A stretch of 64,000 nt of DNA from Sparassis latifolia (taxonomy: Eukaryota > Basidiomycota > Agaricomycetes > Polyporales > Sparassidaceae). The notes under the pieces were generated by a model. The model ran no database searches and was not told where the DNA came from. It saw only the letters and a program-made list of their open reading frames with translations. Where the stretch lies: positions 2,232,001 to 2,296,000 of the forward strand of contig CM031561.1 of assembly GCA_018466975.1 (NCBI GenBank), given 5' to 3'. Below, piece by piece: positions 36,033 to 47,930 of the stretch (position 1 is the stretch's first letter; each line of letters begins with the position of its first letter). The position numbers and the translations under genes are program-made.

Positions 36033-39000
36033 ATGAGCAGCGCTGACGCTGCAGCCCGCACAGAGACCCAAACAGTTTCGCCCGTTCCGCCGCAGCAAGT
36101 GCACGCACTATTGCCTGCCCACTCCGGAGAAAATGTCCTTAATACTAACCAACCGTCGACCACGACAGTAAATGGACGCGTCAATAGTGCAGAGAAACTC
36201 GCTGAGGGTCAGGGGGGCGAGACCACGGGAGCAGGCCCGTCGAGCGAGGTTACGGGCGCTGTTCATGTTGGTGCAGCCGACCATCTCGAAGGAGCAGAAC
36301 AGACGGGAGATGACTCTGGGCAATGGTCTGACGACGAGAGCCATGATCTAAAGCGCGTAAAAGTGTATCAGCTAATTGCCAACCGCTGGGTCGACCAAGG
36401 GACAGCATTTTGCTTCGGCGACTTTCAGGATAACGAGGCCCTTCTCGTCGCTCGCGCTGAGGCTGATTTCAACCATATAATACTCTCTACAGTTATCCGG
36501 AGCAGTGATGTCTATCAGCTGCAGCAAGGTGTGTGGTAGGCAAACTCGTGCAGTTTGAAATGCTGAAGATATTCGGATAGACACCCTCATTGTGTGGACG
36601 GAACCAGATGGGAACGATTACGCGCTCAGTTTCCAGGATCCGGACGGCTGTGCAGAAGTCTGGCAATTTATTCAGGAGGTACAGCGGCACATGAACTCGG
36701 GAGGTGGGCATTAACTCTATGTTTAGGTCGATCATACGCTGAAATGTTGCAGAAGACCCAGTGTTGTCCTCATCTCCTCTCATGGGGCACGACCAGTCAA
36801 TCACGACTGCAAGCATAATTCGTTCAGGGCATTTACCACAGCCTCAGTTGGGAATCATTGGCGAGATCGAGAAGGCCATCAAGGCTCTTTCACGCACCAA
36901 TGCGCTGAAGGAACGCATCTGTGAATACATTCAGACGGAGGTACGTAACTTTACTCTTAGTAAGCTCGTCTTTTCCTTACGAGCTCATGCAGGACTACAT
37001 CAGAGCCATGATTGATGTTATGCACCAGGCAGAGGACTTGGAGAACCTGGAGAATTTGCATGCATTATGTAGCTGTATGCAAGCTATTCGTAAGCATCGC
37101 CCGATTATGTAGAGTTGATTCCTATCACTAACTTTATGTGGTAGTCATGCTAAATGATCACAGCCTATATGAACATATCCTAGAAGACGATCTCTTCTTT
37201 GGCGTAGTCGGCATGCTCGAATGTCCGTCGCGCTGATCTGCATGTCTGTCATACGATCGATCTGACCGAACTTACCAGACGACCCGGAATTTCCGACGCA
37301 CAAAGCCAATTATCGTGACTTCCTGCGGCAGACGTCCCAATTCCACCAGCCAATTCCGCTTGGCGATGAGACAATTCAGAAAAAGATCCATCACACATAC
37401 CGCCTCCAGTTTCTCAAGGATGTAGTGCTTGCCCGCGCAATCGACGACTCGACATTTAATGTGCTTAATTCGTGTATCATCTTTAACCAGATCGACATCA
37501 TCAATTACGTCCAGAATGACCCCTCATTCCTCCCGGAAGTCGTCGCCACCTTCATGGACGATGAGCTCTTAGCCGCAGTTGGTCTTCCTGCGAAGAGCAG
37601 GGAACCGGAGAAAGAGAAGAACTCTCAGATGGACTCGGAGAAGATGGACGTTGACCAGCCCGAGGCGAAGACAAACGGCGCTGTGAATCCAATCGGGATT
37701 GCTGAAGGTGCCCCGTCGTCCGCTCCACCATCGTCAGACGATGAATTCAAGCGTCGCTGCGAGGTCGTGCTGTTGATTCAGCAACTTTGCGCGATGGGCA
37801 AGAATGTTCAGCTGCCCGCGCGAATGACACTATTTCGAGCCCTCGTCGAGCGCGGCATAGTCTTTGCAGTCCAATGGGGTCTGGATCAATCCGAGACAGA
37901 GGAAAATGGCCGGCAGATGATAGCTGCATCGGGGGAGATATTGACTGCACTACTTGACCACGACGTGGGCGGAGTTCGCACTCATGTTATGAAACAGCTG
38001 ACGAGGATGGAGCATGAGAAAGCCAGCGGAAAGAAGATCGTCGCGAAAGAGACTGTGTTGGAGTTAATGTGCAGAATCTTGGTAAGAAGTCGGGATTTGG
38101 CTGTGCAGAGTCAAGTTGGCGAAGCCTTGAAATTGCTCCTGGAAACTCAGCAGGATTCATTGGAGCAGCATGTAAGTTTTTTCCTTCCTTCCGTCTAGAG
38201 GACTACCGTGGCTAATTTCTATGTGAGGCTCCTCCGGGTACGAAGACGCTTCAGCGCCCTAAAGATGAACCAAATACTGAGAGGTTCCTGGACTTTTTCT
38301 ACAAGCATTGTATTGGAACGCTCTTCAGACCCCTCGACGACATCCCTGTGTTCTCAGAATTGACAGGTATGATCACTTCATACATTGTCTCTTGTCGCAT
38401 CTGACGACGGTGTTGATAGAACCCGTTCTCGTACTTTCGCGGGAAAGGGCGAACCTCTATTTTTATCTATGTGACTTGCTATCCACATTCATTTTGCAGC
38501 ACTCATTCCGCAGTCACTTCTATATACTTTCCTCCGACATTTCTCTACGTGTAGCTTCATTACTCAGTGCGCGGGACAAGCACCTTCGACTGGGTACGCG
38601 TTCTGTTATCTTACCGCTCTCCCATCTCTCAAACCGATTTACATGCACCCAGCCGCATTCCGCGTCTTCCGCACATGTCTTAAGCTCAATAATCCCGGCC
38701 TCTTCAATCAGCTTATCAGCAAGCACTTATTCAAGCCCATACTTGATCTCACCCTGCGAGAGTCACACCGTGATAACCTGCTCAGTGCATCCTGTCAAGA
38801 GTTCTTCGAGCATATGCGGAAGGTATGCAAAGTCTACGATACGCCTAGACGGGCTTTGCTAAGCACTCTACGCAACATAGGAAAATCTCAAGGATCTGAT
38901 AGCCCACTGTATGACTGTATATGGGCCGAGGGTGCGGGAGTTAGCGGAGTCTCCCATGGGCGGTCCGCGGTTCAAGGCTTTCATCCGTCGCTGGGAGATG

Positions 39001-39868
39001 AACGTAGAACCTCCCCCGGAGGAAGAGAAACCCGAGAAGTGAGTACAATCTGAGAAGAGCATGCTGTCTAGATGACTTAATTATTCACCGCCTCAGATTA
39101 CCATTAAACGGTCCGCGGCGGTGGGGTGAAGGCCGTTTGCTGGAGGCGGAGGAGGAAGACTACTTCAACGCCGATGACGATGACGACGAGATCGTCCCTG
39201 TTGTCAGCACACCTCCACGAGGAACCGCTCTCAAGCGAAAGCGTATGCTCGGCATGGGGCCTTCCGTCCGATCCATACGTCCATTCACTCCCTTACCTCG
39301 AACCCCGCCCCTCGCGCGTCTGGTCGACTACGACGAAGGGGACAATCTCGGAGGTCCGGTGGAGGACAGTCCTATGCAATCGTCTCCTAGTATATCGAAG
39401 ACGGCATCCACATCAAGTGGGTATTTCCCCCTGTCTTCCCCCTCCGTGGATGGTCCTCCCAGTTCGCGCATGATTCGACGATCACTAGTGAAACCTTCCT
39501 CGTTCCCCGACGAGCAGGACGACCTGCTGGAGTCACTCTTCACTAGGTCTGGTTCGTCATCAGGCCTAACCGGACCAACAGAGCTCGGCGCGAAACGACG
39601 GCGGGAAGACGAGGATGACGAGCTGCTGGAGCGCCTAGCGAGTAGATCTAAACGGACTAGCGTTGGTCCCGGCCCGAGCCCAGAGAAGGAGAATGCGGAC
39701 TCTCCCGTGGCAGGTAAGGCAGGCCTTGCCAAGCCTATAGAAGAGAGTCCGAAGAAGATGAAGGTTAAGATCGGCTCACTGGGTGCCGCACTCGCCTCTT
39801 CGTCCCCGTCTACCTCCGTACCACCTGCCCCTTCAAGAGCTGGCACGAAGGATGGCGACAACGGCTAG
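36033..39868 (+). CDS. PSY2: Serine/threonine-protein phosphatase 4 regulatory subunit 3 (SMEK/Psy2)
   Basis: Targeting subunit of PP4, acting in DNA-damage recovery and signalling, mainly nuclear. A ~110-residue Ser/Thr/Glu-rich N terminus precedes an EVH1/PH-like domain (RVKVYQLIANRWVDQGTAF; FQDPDGCAEVWQFIQEVQ). The SMK-1 domain follows (GIIGEIEKAIKALSRTNALK; LENLHALCSCMQAI; YRLQFLKDVVLARAIDD; FNQIDIINYVQND), then armadillo-like helices (LYFYLCDLLSTFILQHSFR; AFRVFRTCLKLNNPGLFNQ). The tail is acidic and Ser-rich, with EEEDYFNADDDDDE, KKMKVKIGS and PLPRTPP segments. About a dozen introns; the first donor is at 36529 and the last exon, starting near 39097, carries the tail. An acidic insertion (residues SREPEKEKNSQMDSEKM on) interrupts the SMK-1 region, as in other fungi. 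No domain is missing. Confidence 0.92.
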
Positions 39869-40425
39869 CGAAATCAGAGACTCATGTACACACGCTTATC
39901 TGCACATGTCCCATGCACTGTAGCTCCTTACCGTTCCCTGACATGTACATACAGCGCTGTTGTATGTACGACATACTAAGCTCACTTGCTTCAGATTCAT
40001 TGGCGGTCTTTGCTCTCCAACGGTATGAAAAGCAGCTTTCGTAAATAGTACTATACATAATCTTATCGAGGAAAGTAGTAAACAGCGCAATGTACCCTCG
40101 TGATGACTAGCCAACATATATGCAAGGTATGCAAGAGCAACGGAACGAAAATGACCTGATGTGCGAATGTACGGACGAAAGATAAACGGTGCGACGCAGA
40201 ACGAAAAGGTGGGACACGGATATTAGCATATGTAAGTTTCGTTTATGGGGTTGATATGGATAACCCGATGTACGCTGAAGAATGGTCGGTGCGAGGATAT
40301 TGCCAGTGTGAAGGAGAGAACGTCCGAAAGGCGAAGATATTGACCGGGAGTAAATATGCAGTGAGGAGATGGAGGTTGTGTTCATAGATAGTACATGCAC
40401 GATTGCCATATGCGACTTGCTGGCC
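39869..40425. other. Convergent 3' UTR region
   Basis: Lies between the stop codons of PP4R3 (plus) and the Whi3-like gene (minus). AT-richer than the flanks. It probably contains both 3' UTRs. Frames here are short and unsupported. Confidence 0.5.
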
Positions 40426-43400
40426 TCAGCCGACACGGCCGGCCTCTATGTTCGCTGCGGAAGAGGAGAGATTGGGAAGATAATCGTGGTTGGCATCAGC
40501 GCTGGGCTGATCGGGTATCGTTGAACGAGAAGGGGAGATGCCGAAAGGAGAGAACGAGCTGGAGCCGCCCAACGTCATACCATACCCCTGCGGGTTGGCT
40601 CTAGGAAACGCCGTCGAGCTCGACAACGGCGTGACAAATGGAGCAGACGGAGGGGGGGAAACAAACCGAGGAGGAGGAGGTGATGTCGTATAATGATAAG
40701 AGGTCGTAGGCGATGTCATGCCCGACATGTCACGGCGTAAAGATCGTCCAGCGTCTTGAGGGAACACGTCACCCATAAATGACTGCCCGTGTGCGATGAT
40801 CTGCTGCTGCTGTTGCTGCAAGCTTGAGGCGTTAGTGCTACTGGTGGGAGTTCGGACGCCAAGTGGGTTCTTGCTGTACGACAACCGTATGCCACCACTC
40901 TTGACCAATCCGTTTAGCGTATGACCAGATAGCTCATTAATGGCTTTCGTGGCTAAGCTCACGTCCTCAAACTATACGCAATGATCAGGTTAGAGCTTAG
41001 GTAATCGGTGAGGTTCCGACATACCTCGACAAAGCACATCGGACCATTGCTCTTCTGCCTGAATATGAGCTTGCGGTATCCCGGCCTTTTGGAGAACAAG
41101 TCCCTCAAGCGGTCTTCGAGAAAGTTGAGGGATGTCACACCAGCAGTGGAAGACGTTGGCAAATTCCCGACATACAGTGTGTTGATCTATAGATCATGTT
41201 AAATCAATTGTTGTCCGAATCAAGCATGCGATTGAGCATACGTACAGGTGGGTTCTGATCACCGGAATTCCTCCCTGTGCCTGAACTAGCTCCAGAGGAT
41301 GGAGACGGTAGTTGAGGAGACGTCGTGCCTTGGGCTGTACTCACTGCTAGCGCAGCCACAGACCGGGAAAGTTCCTCTTCATTACCACTCTGAGAACCAC
41401 TGACGCTGGACGCACTAGAGGTAGGTATCGAAGAATTGATCAGAACCTGTCCCAATATACTTGGCTGTGGCTGTGGCTCGCTGCCAGGTGAGTACGGCCG
41501 CGGACGAGACGGAAGCGACGGGTGACTGGGGAGTGAGGAGGAACTGGACTGAGGCGAGAAAGGGGCACTACGACTACCCGGCATCGCGCTGCCATTCTGG
41601 GACGACGCTGACACAGGAGCGGACGGCGGATTGGTCGCCGTATCCGCGCCAGGGGAAATCTGTGAAAGGGGAGACGAAGGACGCGCAGGCAGGTTCGTAG
41701 CCAGCATAGACATCTTCCTCAAAGCAGCACTGGCGCTGACATCACGCAGCGAACCCCAAGGAGCACCATTGAAACCCTCCGGCTGCGGAGGAACGCTGTG
41801 TGTCGACTGTGGGGATGGCAAACCCGTTCCGCTGAGCAAGTGACCACTCTCGACGGACAACAGGGAATTCGCGCCTTGACGTACCATCTGTTGCGGAACA
41901 GAGTGGAAAGCCTCAAAGGCAAACGAGTTCTGTCTCAACCGCAACGCCTCCCTCTCCTTGCGCTTGCGCTCACGTTCGCGTTCGTCTTCCTCAGCTCGTT
42001 CCCTGGCTCCACGGGTACCGAGAGCGCCAAGGCCGACCACTCCGACGTCCGGACGTCTCGAGCGTTCTTCGTCCTCTCTCCCGTCCATCATCCTGCGCTG
42101 GTTCAACGCGATCCCCATAGCACCCAGAACACCTAACTCCCTGTCCCTCTGAGCGAAGGGCTCGCCATTACCAGTGGTCCCGGAGTTCGGGCCGATGCCA
42201 GCTATACCATTAAGACCCGCGATACCAGACAAAGACTCTGCCTGCCCCGGGCCAGATTGACCGTTAACCAGCGAACCAAGGGGAATGCCGAGAGGGCCAA
42301 CGCCAGGCCCCCGCTTCGTGTGCAAATTCTTCTTGGCCATCTCTGCCTTCAGTACTGCACCGCGCTCAATATCAACCCGTCGACCCTGAAGGGTATCGCG
42401 TGCATCGATAGCCTCCTGCCGCGAGCGAAACTTAGCAAACCCAATGATCTGCTTACGGGTGGTCTGCGCGGGGACGTTGGATTGAAGGTAGTGGCCGTCG
42501 TCATTCGGCTGCAGGGGTGCTGCCGCCGGCCACGACGTTGTGGTACCGTCTCTTCCACCATCTACTACGACCCCGCCTTGATTGACAGTGACGAGGTTGT
42601 ATGGATCGTTAGATCCTGGGTACGGGAGACGACCACCAACGGTCGGAGTGCCCGCACCATAAGCAGTGAATTCTTTGTTGGGAATCTTTAGCGTGGCAGC
42701 TTCGAAGCCGGGTGAGAACGTGAACATGTTTTGGAACTCACGCTCCTAGAAGTGAAGAGAATGCGCATCAGCATGAATCACAACGACGTCAGACGAAGCA
42801 CAAAATGAAACGTAAGGCACCAACACTGACCTGCATGTCATCGGGGAAGCCGACAACAAAGATGGTGGATATCTCCTCTTGTGGCTGGGAATTCTGCGCA
42901 CTACCGTTCACATGGTTCATCCCAGAAGCGCCCCCAAGGCCCGTGCTCTGCGCGCCAGCGCTAGGTCCGGATCCTGCGCTGACAGCAGGCAATGTGGGCC
43001 CAAACTGCGTCTGTGATTGTAACGCAGTATGGGACCCGTGCCCAAGGTGGGAAATCCCGTTAGGATAGGCCCCTTGGTAGGACTGCTGCGAGACCTGATG
43101 TTGCATAGACAACTGCGATGCCTGTGTACTGGTCAGCATGCCACCGGGTCCCTGCTGATTCGTCTGATGATTCTGTTGGAGCGATGCTGAATCAAGTCCC
43201 TGCCGATAGGGGTCCAAACCACCAAAGGACTGTGGGATCCCATTGATCGCCCCACTGGTCGAGGATTGGGATCCAGGGACGGCGTAGTCGTGTACACGCC
43301 CAAGGTGATGCATAGCTTCAAAACTGTACGATTGTGGTGCTTGCTGGGTCGGGGATGTGGGGATCTGAGAAAGCGGGCTCGAGGTGTTGAACGTATCCGC

Positions 43401-44017
43401 AGAGGGCGGACCGAAAGCAGCTGCACCAAAATTGGAAGATGAGGTGTCGCGAAAGGTGGAGGTGAGATGGCGCGTACGGGACGAGAAAGGATTGAAGGAC
43501 GTGGACGTCCTGAACGGCGCCGGGGCAAAACCGTTTGCTTTAGTTTGAAAATTAAGAGCATCAGGCTCCATCGAAGATAGGGAGGTGTAGTCGGGGAAAC
43601 GAGATGAATATTGTTCATGCTGTTATACATTGGATGATGGGTGGTATTGGCGATCGGCACGGTCTGTATGTACTGGTCGGCACTATGCGGAGTGGACTTG
43701 TGATGGGAAAGCATGGTATGGTTCGGCGAGTCTGAGTGAGGTGGCTGTTGCTGGGTTTGCGTAGAGATGCGGTATGGCAAAGTCGGGGAGGTGATCGATG
43801 AGGTAGTGGACATGGATCCAAATGTCCTTGCGGAGACACCTGCGCCTTCGGAGTCGGAGGAAGAAGAAACAGGCTCCGCGTCACCTTGAGCGTTAACGCT
43901 TTCTAGCAGAGAGCGATTAATATATTCCTCGTCCGAAGATGGGGATGCCACGGAAGGAGAGAAGGTGGAAGGGCGGCGGGCAGCTACAGAAGACGCCAGG
44001 CTGGGCAAATGAGACAA
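40426..44017 (-). CDS. Whi3-type RNA-binding protein (two RRMs, low-complexity)
   Basis: Resembles Whi3 and relatives, which bind mRNAs and control their localisation and translation through condensates. Exons are 43619-42831, 42745-41246, 41186-41025 and 40971-40426, all in frame, with an N-terminal exon 44017-~43661. The first RRM ([19 protein letters not shown] to [19 protein letters not shown]) has a ~70-residue insertion after LKIPN. The long middle is Ser/Pro/Gly/Gln-rich. The last RRM is diagnostic: [27 protein letters not shown] and [12 protein letters not shown]. The C terminus is Gln- and Ser-rich. The joint between the first two exons needs a short 41 nt intron (43660-43620, acceptor TATAACAG), which is the weakest part of the model. 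Without it the protein would start at the ATG at 43571. Identity of the RRMs is firm. Confidence 0.88.
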
Positions 44018-45341
44018 CAGTATGGTACTCTTGGGGGTGTGGGACGACGAGATAGGACGAGGCGACGAGAGAAAATGAGACGGAGACAGGTTCAGAACAT
44101 CAACAGCCAGGATGGCAACAAAGACAGCAGAGCGATGAAAACGCGTATAGCTGTCGGTATAAATACAGAGGAAGGGCGACTAGAGCAGCTGGTGATGATA
44201 ATGTATGTGGTCGAGGGCGTGCACGACAACGAAAAGGATGCGCGACGCGTGAGACCAGATGTGAATTGTATTGAGGGCGGCCGGCTGAGCAATGCGGGCG
44301 GAGTGGAAGGCGGTAGACAGCGAAAACGAAGTGAGAGCAGCGAGGGTGGAGTTGAGCAGGGCGTATGTGACGATGAGCAGATGTGTGCGCTCGCTGTGGC
44401 TGGCGACGAGCAGGGGCTGATCGAGGATGGAGACAGAAGGCGGACGGCCGGAGTCCCGGAGTATAGAAACCCACCCAATGGTCAACTATTCTTTCCCACG
44501 CACAGACCATTTGCCTTATATGGACGGCAAACCTACCAAACCTAACCTTAATTCCCAGAATGGACCGGGTTCCCACGTGGCCGGCCCCTAACCAGCGCCT
44601 CCGTCCCCGACGTGAACAATGGGCAGGCGGGACAGTATGCCGTCGTCGCCATTGTCTGCGACGAAGAGTCGATGAACGAGGGCCAGAGGGGATATGCGAA
44701 GTCTGCGTACCGGCCGCCATTATCCACGTCAATGGTTCTCCATCGCTTGTTTGCCAAACATGCCCCTCATCGAGCATCCATAGAACTGCCTGTACGGCAA
44801 TGGCAGAGTATCTCCAGTGAAGAGCAGCACAGCGACATAAGAACTAGCAGCTGACCGAGGTCGGTGGTAGAGGATAAAGAGACGGTAAGGGGGAAAGCGA
44901 GTAAGGGAGGTGAAGCATGGTGTGAGCCAAGCAAGTCCACGCGAACACCTTCACAGTGATATGCAAATTGTGCCGGTGCGCCGCAACATATTTCTTTCTT
45001 CCTTACCGCCCATTCTCGTCCAAAATATCATTGTACTCGTAAACACAAAATTGCTAGATATCTAACTAAACATTTCTAAGGTATCGTCCCCGTTGCCCCG
45101 ATGAGTCAGTAAAGTCCCAAACAATTACACGTCTCCATCACGAGCCTGACGACGACACAGCACTGAAAAGTAATCCGCAGGAATACCTGCCCCGGCGATA
45201 ACCATAACATCAATCAGCTACGCCCATGGCACTCAGCGAAGGCCGTGCTTATACGGTGGTCTGACGCAAGCCAACGTTCATCAAGCCACAGCGCGGCGTG
45301 TTCAGAATGATCCGCTCACCAACAGAGCACCGGGCAGCCGT
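44018..45341. other. Long intergenic region upstream of the Whi3-like gene
   Basis: About 1.3 kb holding the promoter, and probably a long 5' leader, of the Whi3-like gene. Frames such as minus 44485-44180 and plus 44009-44545 start without ATG or are low-complexity, and they match nothing I know. No repeat or RNA gene was recognised. Confidence 0.45.
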
Positions 45342-45737
45342 CTACAACGCCTGCCAAATGTCCGTGTCCCCCGACGTCGACTGTCCGCCGAGCAAGGCGT
45401 GATGGATCTTCAGGTGCACCTCGTATCCCGTCACAAAGCCTGCAAGCAGCAAGATGGCCACCGCCCAGACCATGGCGCCCACGAACCGCCAGCGTGCTCG
45501 TGAGCCAGCCTCAGCCAGAGCGTACGGCGAACGCAGGTCGTAATACGGCAACAGATGTGTGTACTGGGCAATTGGTGTTGGACCGTAACCTGCGTGGCTC
45601 TGGCTGCCAGACGATGCTGATAAAACAACGTTTGTCGCATCGCGAGACGGAATATATGGCTGGTGCTGGGCGGACTCTGCAAATTCGGAGTACGCGGGTG
45701 GAGGAGACAACGTTTTCGCTGACGAGGATGCACTCAT
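45342..45737 (-). CDS. Small single-pass membrane protein with PPxY motif
   Basis: Intronless, 131 aa from the ATG at 45737. An in-frame ATG at 45812 would add 25 residues rich in Arg. The N-terminal ~80 residues are Ser/Pro/Tyr-rich and probably cytosolic, with SPPPAYSEF near the start. This is a PPxY motif, the usual docking site for WW domains of Nedd4/Rsp5-type ubiquitin ligases. A single hydrophobic segment (WRFVGAMVWAVAILLLAGFV) lies at ~88-107, followed by a short polar tail. I do not recognise the family. A membrane adaptor or ligase substrate is a guess. Confidence 0.65.
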   Translation of the reverse strand: MSASSSAKTLSPPPAYSEFAESAQHQPYIPSRDATNVVLSASSGSQSHAGYGPTPIAQYTHLLPYYDLRSPYALAEAGSRARWRFVGAMVWAVAILLLAGFVTGYEVHLKIHHALLGGQSTSGDTDIWQAL

Positions 45738-46109
45738 GGCAGAAGGTGAGTTCGAAGACAAACGCAAAATCAGAATGACTTGCCTTCTTCGTCTTGCGAA
45801 TGATGTCATCATTGACCCTAACCTCGTGTCAATTTTACGCGTTGTTTACGCGCGTTAACCTGCAGCGTCGTCGTCTACGGCATGTCTACGGTCACTACAG
45901 GTGATTTCACAAGTAGGGAAACAGTATTTTTGATAATATTGGTAGGTAGATTCTTTCTCTATGTTGTCTTAATTCTCTTATCCCATAATTCAAGGGCGAC
46001 CTTTTTACAGTAACAACATCATTAGCCATTTGTTGTGCGATAAGTAGTAGCCATCCGAGTCCTTGACAAGAAAGAATTGCCATCGAACTGGTCGTGTCAG
46101 CTTGGCTCG

Positions 46110-47746
46110 ATGCATCGCTGCTTGCAGATTCCGGAGGTTGTCCACTTGATAGTAGATGCATTTACCATGCAGGGGCAGGTGGTACACCTGCAGTGTGGTC
46201 CTTGCGTCCGCAGGGATTATGAAACTCTCGCGACTCTTGCACGGACCAGTCGTGTATTTCATGAACCTGCGCTGGACATCCTTTGGTCTTACCAGGCAGA
46301 TCTTAGTAACCTCGTCAAGTGTTTCCCTTCTGACTCGTGGATAGAAATTCCAGGCGTAGACGGTGCTCCCACTTCTCTCGTGAGCATACCATATTCATGA
46401 TCATTGTGTTTTGCGAATTTGAAGAGGTATGGTAGACTTTCATGCGACCGTTGTTACCAATCGACTTCACGCGATTTGACCAATATGCCTTCCGCGTCAG
46501 AGAGTTATGCTTCAAGCCATTTCGCAAGGGTGTGCCCGTGATGTATCCATCGGTGGAGCTTCTGAGGTCTCTCATCTTGTATCTGCCGTCCAGGCCACTT
46601 CTACCAAACCTCCGTGCCATCGTCTGGGACCACGGACCAATCGGGAACGGCGCCTTCCCTTTCTGCCAGTTATTCCTGGGGGCAAATATCAAGATTATGT
46701 CATGGCGATCCACAAATCCCGCCTCAGACCTTGTCGTTGCGTATGCGTTGCTGCAGCAGCAACAGCTTTCACCTTGTGCTCACCGCATCTCGATGGAGCT
46801 GCTGAGTTTCCCTGACATCCTAGTGAAGGCACCCGGTGTGCTCAACGGGTTCAAAGAGCTCCGCTCTTTCTCATGTATCTCCCCCGCACCACTCCCTTAC
46901 GAGCTCTTCGGCCACCTGGCACAGCTGCCCCGTCTATACCGACTGCTCTTATCTTCGCGTGGGGACGACCTTGTCATCCTCCCAAAGGATCCTGCTCCAC
47001 CCATTGCATTCCCAGCGTTAATGCATCTTTCTGTCAGCGCCGTCTCAATCAAGGCATGCGCCGCGCTCCTGACCGCTACAACATTTCCCTCCATAACAAA
47101 TCTCAGAGTGACCGCCTACCACACCAACACAATTTCTCCGCTGCTAGAAGCCATTCAGAAACAATGCTCACATGTGACCCTCGAGTCCCTTACCATCTCC
47201 GGGCTGAAGCCTCCGGGGACAGCCGCTCCAGCGAGCACCGCGCCCCTCGCGTGCCTGCACGCCTTTTGCAGCCTGCGTGAACTCACGCTCGACACACTGG
47301 AGCGCCCGCTCGCGCTGGACGACGATGCGTTGCGCGGGATGGCGCTCGCATGGCCTCAGCTGGGCTCGCTGAATCTCATCGGTACGCGCAGCAGGGGCGC
47401 CCAGACCGCCGTGACCCTCGACGCCCTCGTTACGCTCGTGCGACACTGCCCGCACCTAGTGACGCTGCAGATCCCGCTGAGCGCGGCACACACACAGATG
47501 ACACCAGGGCGCCGGCCTGGCGGTGGGTATGTGAACGGCAATATTCAATCACTGCACCTCGACGCGTCTTCCGCGGGCGATGCGGCCGAGGTGGCAGCGT
47601 TCCTGTCGGACTTGTTCCCTAATCTGCGGATGATTCGCCCTTATGTGACTGGGGAGCCGAGTCTCGATTGGAAGCTGTTGGAGAAGCTGCTGCCTACATT
47701 TGCAGCTGTGCGGACACAGGAGAGGACTCCGTTGGAAGACGAGTGA
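46110..47746 (+). CDS. F-box protein with leucine-rich-repeat-like region
   Basis: Two exons (46110-46379, 46436-47746), 526 aa; splicing at GTGAGC...GGTAG keeps the frame. Residues 1-~60 fit a degenerate Agaricomycete F-box: MHRCLQIPEVVHLIVDAF, LATLARTSRVFHEPALDILW. The remainder shows repeating leucine-rich segments (LPNLRAIVW, FPALMHLSVSAVS, FPSITNLRV, LRELTLDTL, WPQLGSLNLIG, HLVTLQIPLS) consistent with an LRR solenoid. Such proteins recruit substrates to SCF ubiquitin ligases; the target is unknown. A second F-box gene follows 184 bp downstream on the same strand, as is common for this expanded family. Confidence 0.85.
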
Positions 47747-47930
47747 CAGACTATGTGTGCCTCGGTGCTTCCGAATTACCGATTCATTCTCAAACTGTGT
47801 TCTTTCCAATATACCTTCTCCTCCTCTATATATTCTGCCCCTATTCGGAAGCTGCCACGTACAGCACTAAATAACTGTGATCATCATTTGCCCCTATCCG
47901 CGACCTTAGCCCACAACCACATCGTCTACC

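Noticed and set aside
44009..44545. 178-codon plus-strand frame and hydrophobic minus-strand frames in the same place
   Set aside because: The plus frame is charged, low-complexity antisense to the Whi3-like 5' region. The minus frame at 44485 starts without ATG. No family match.
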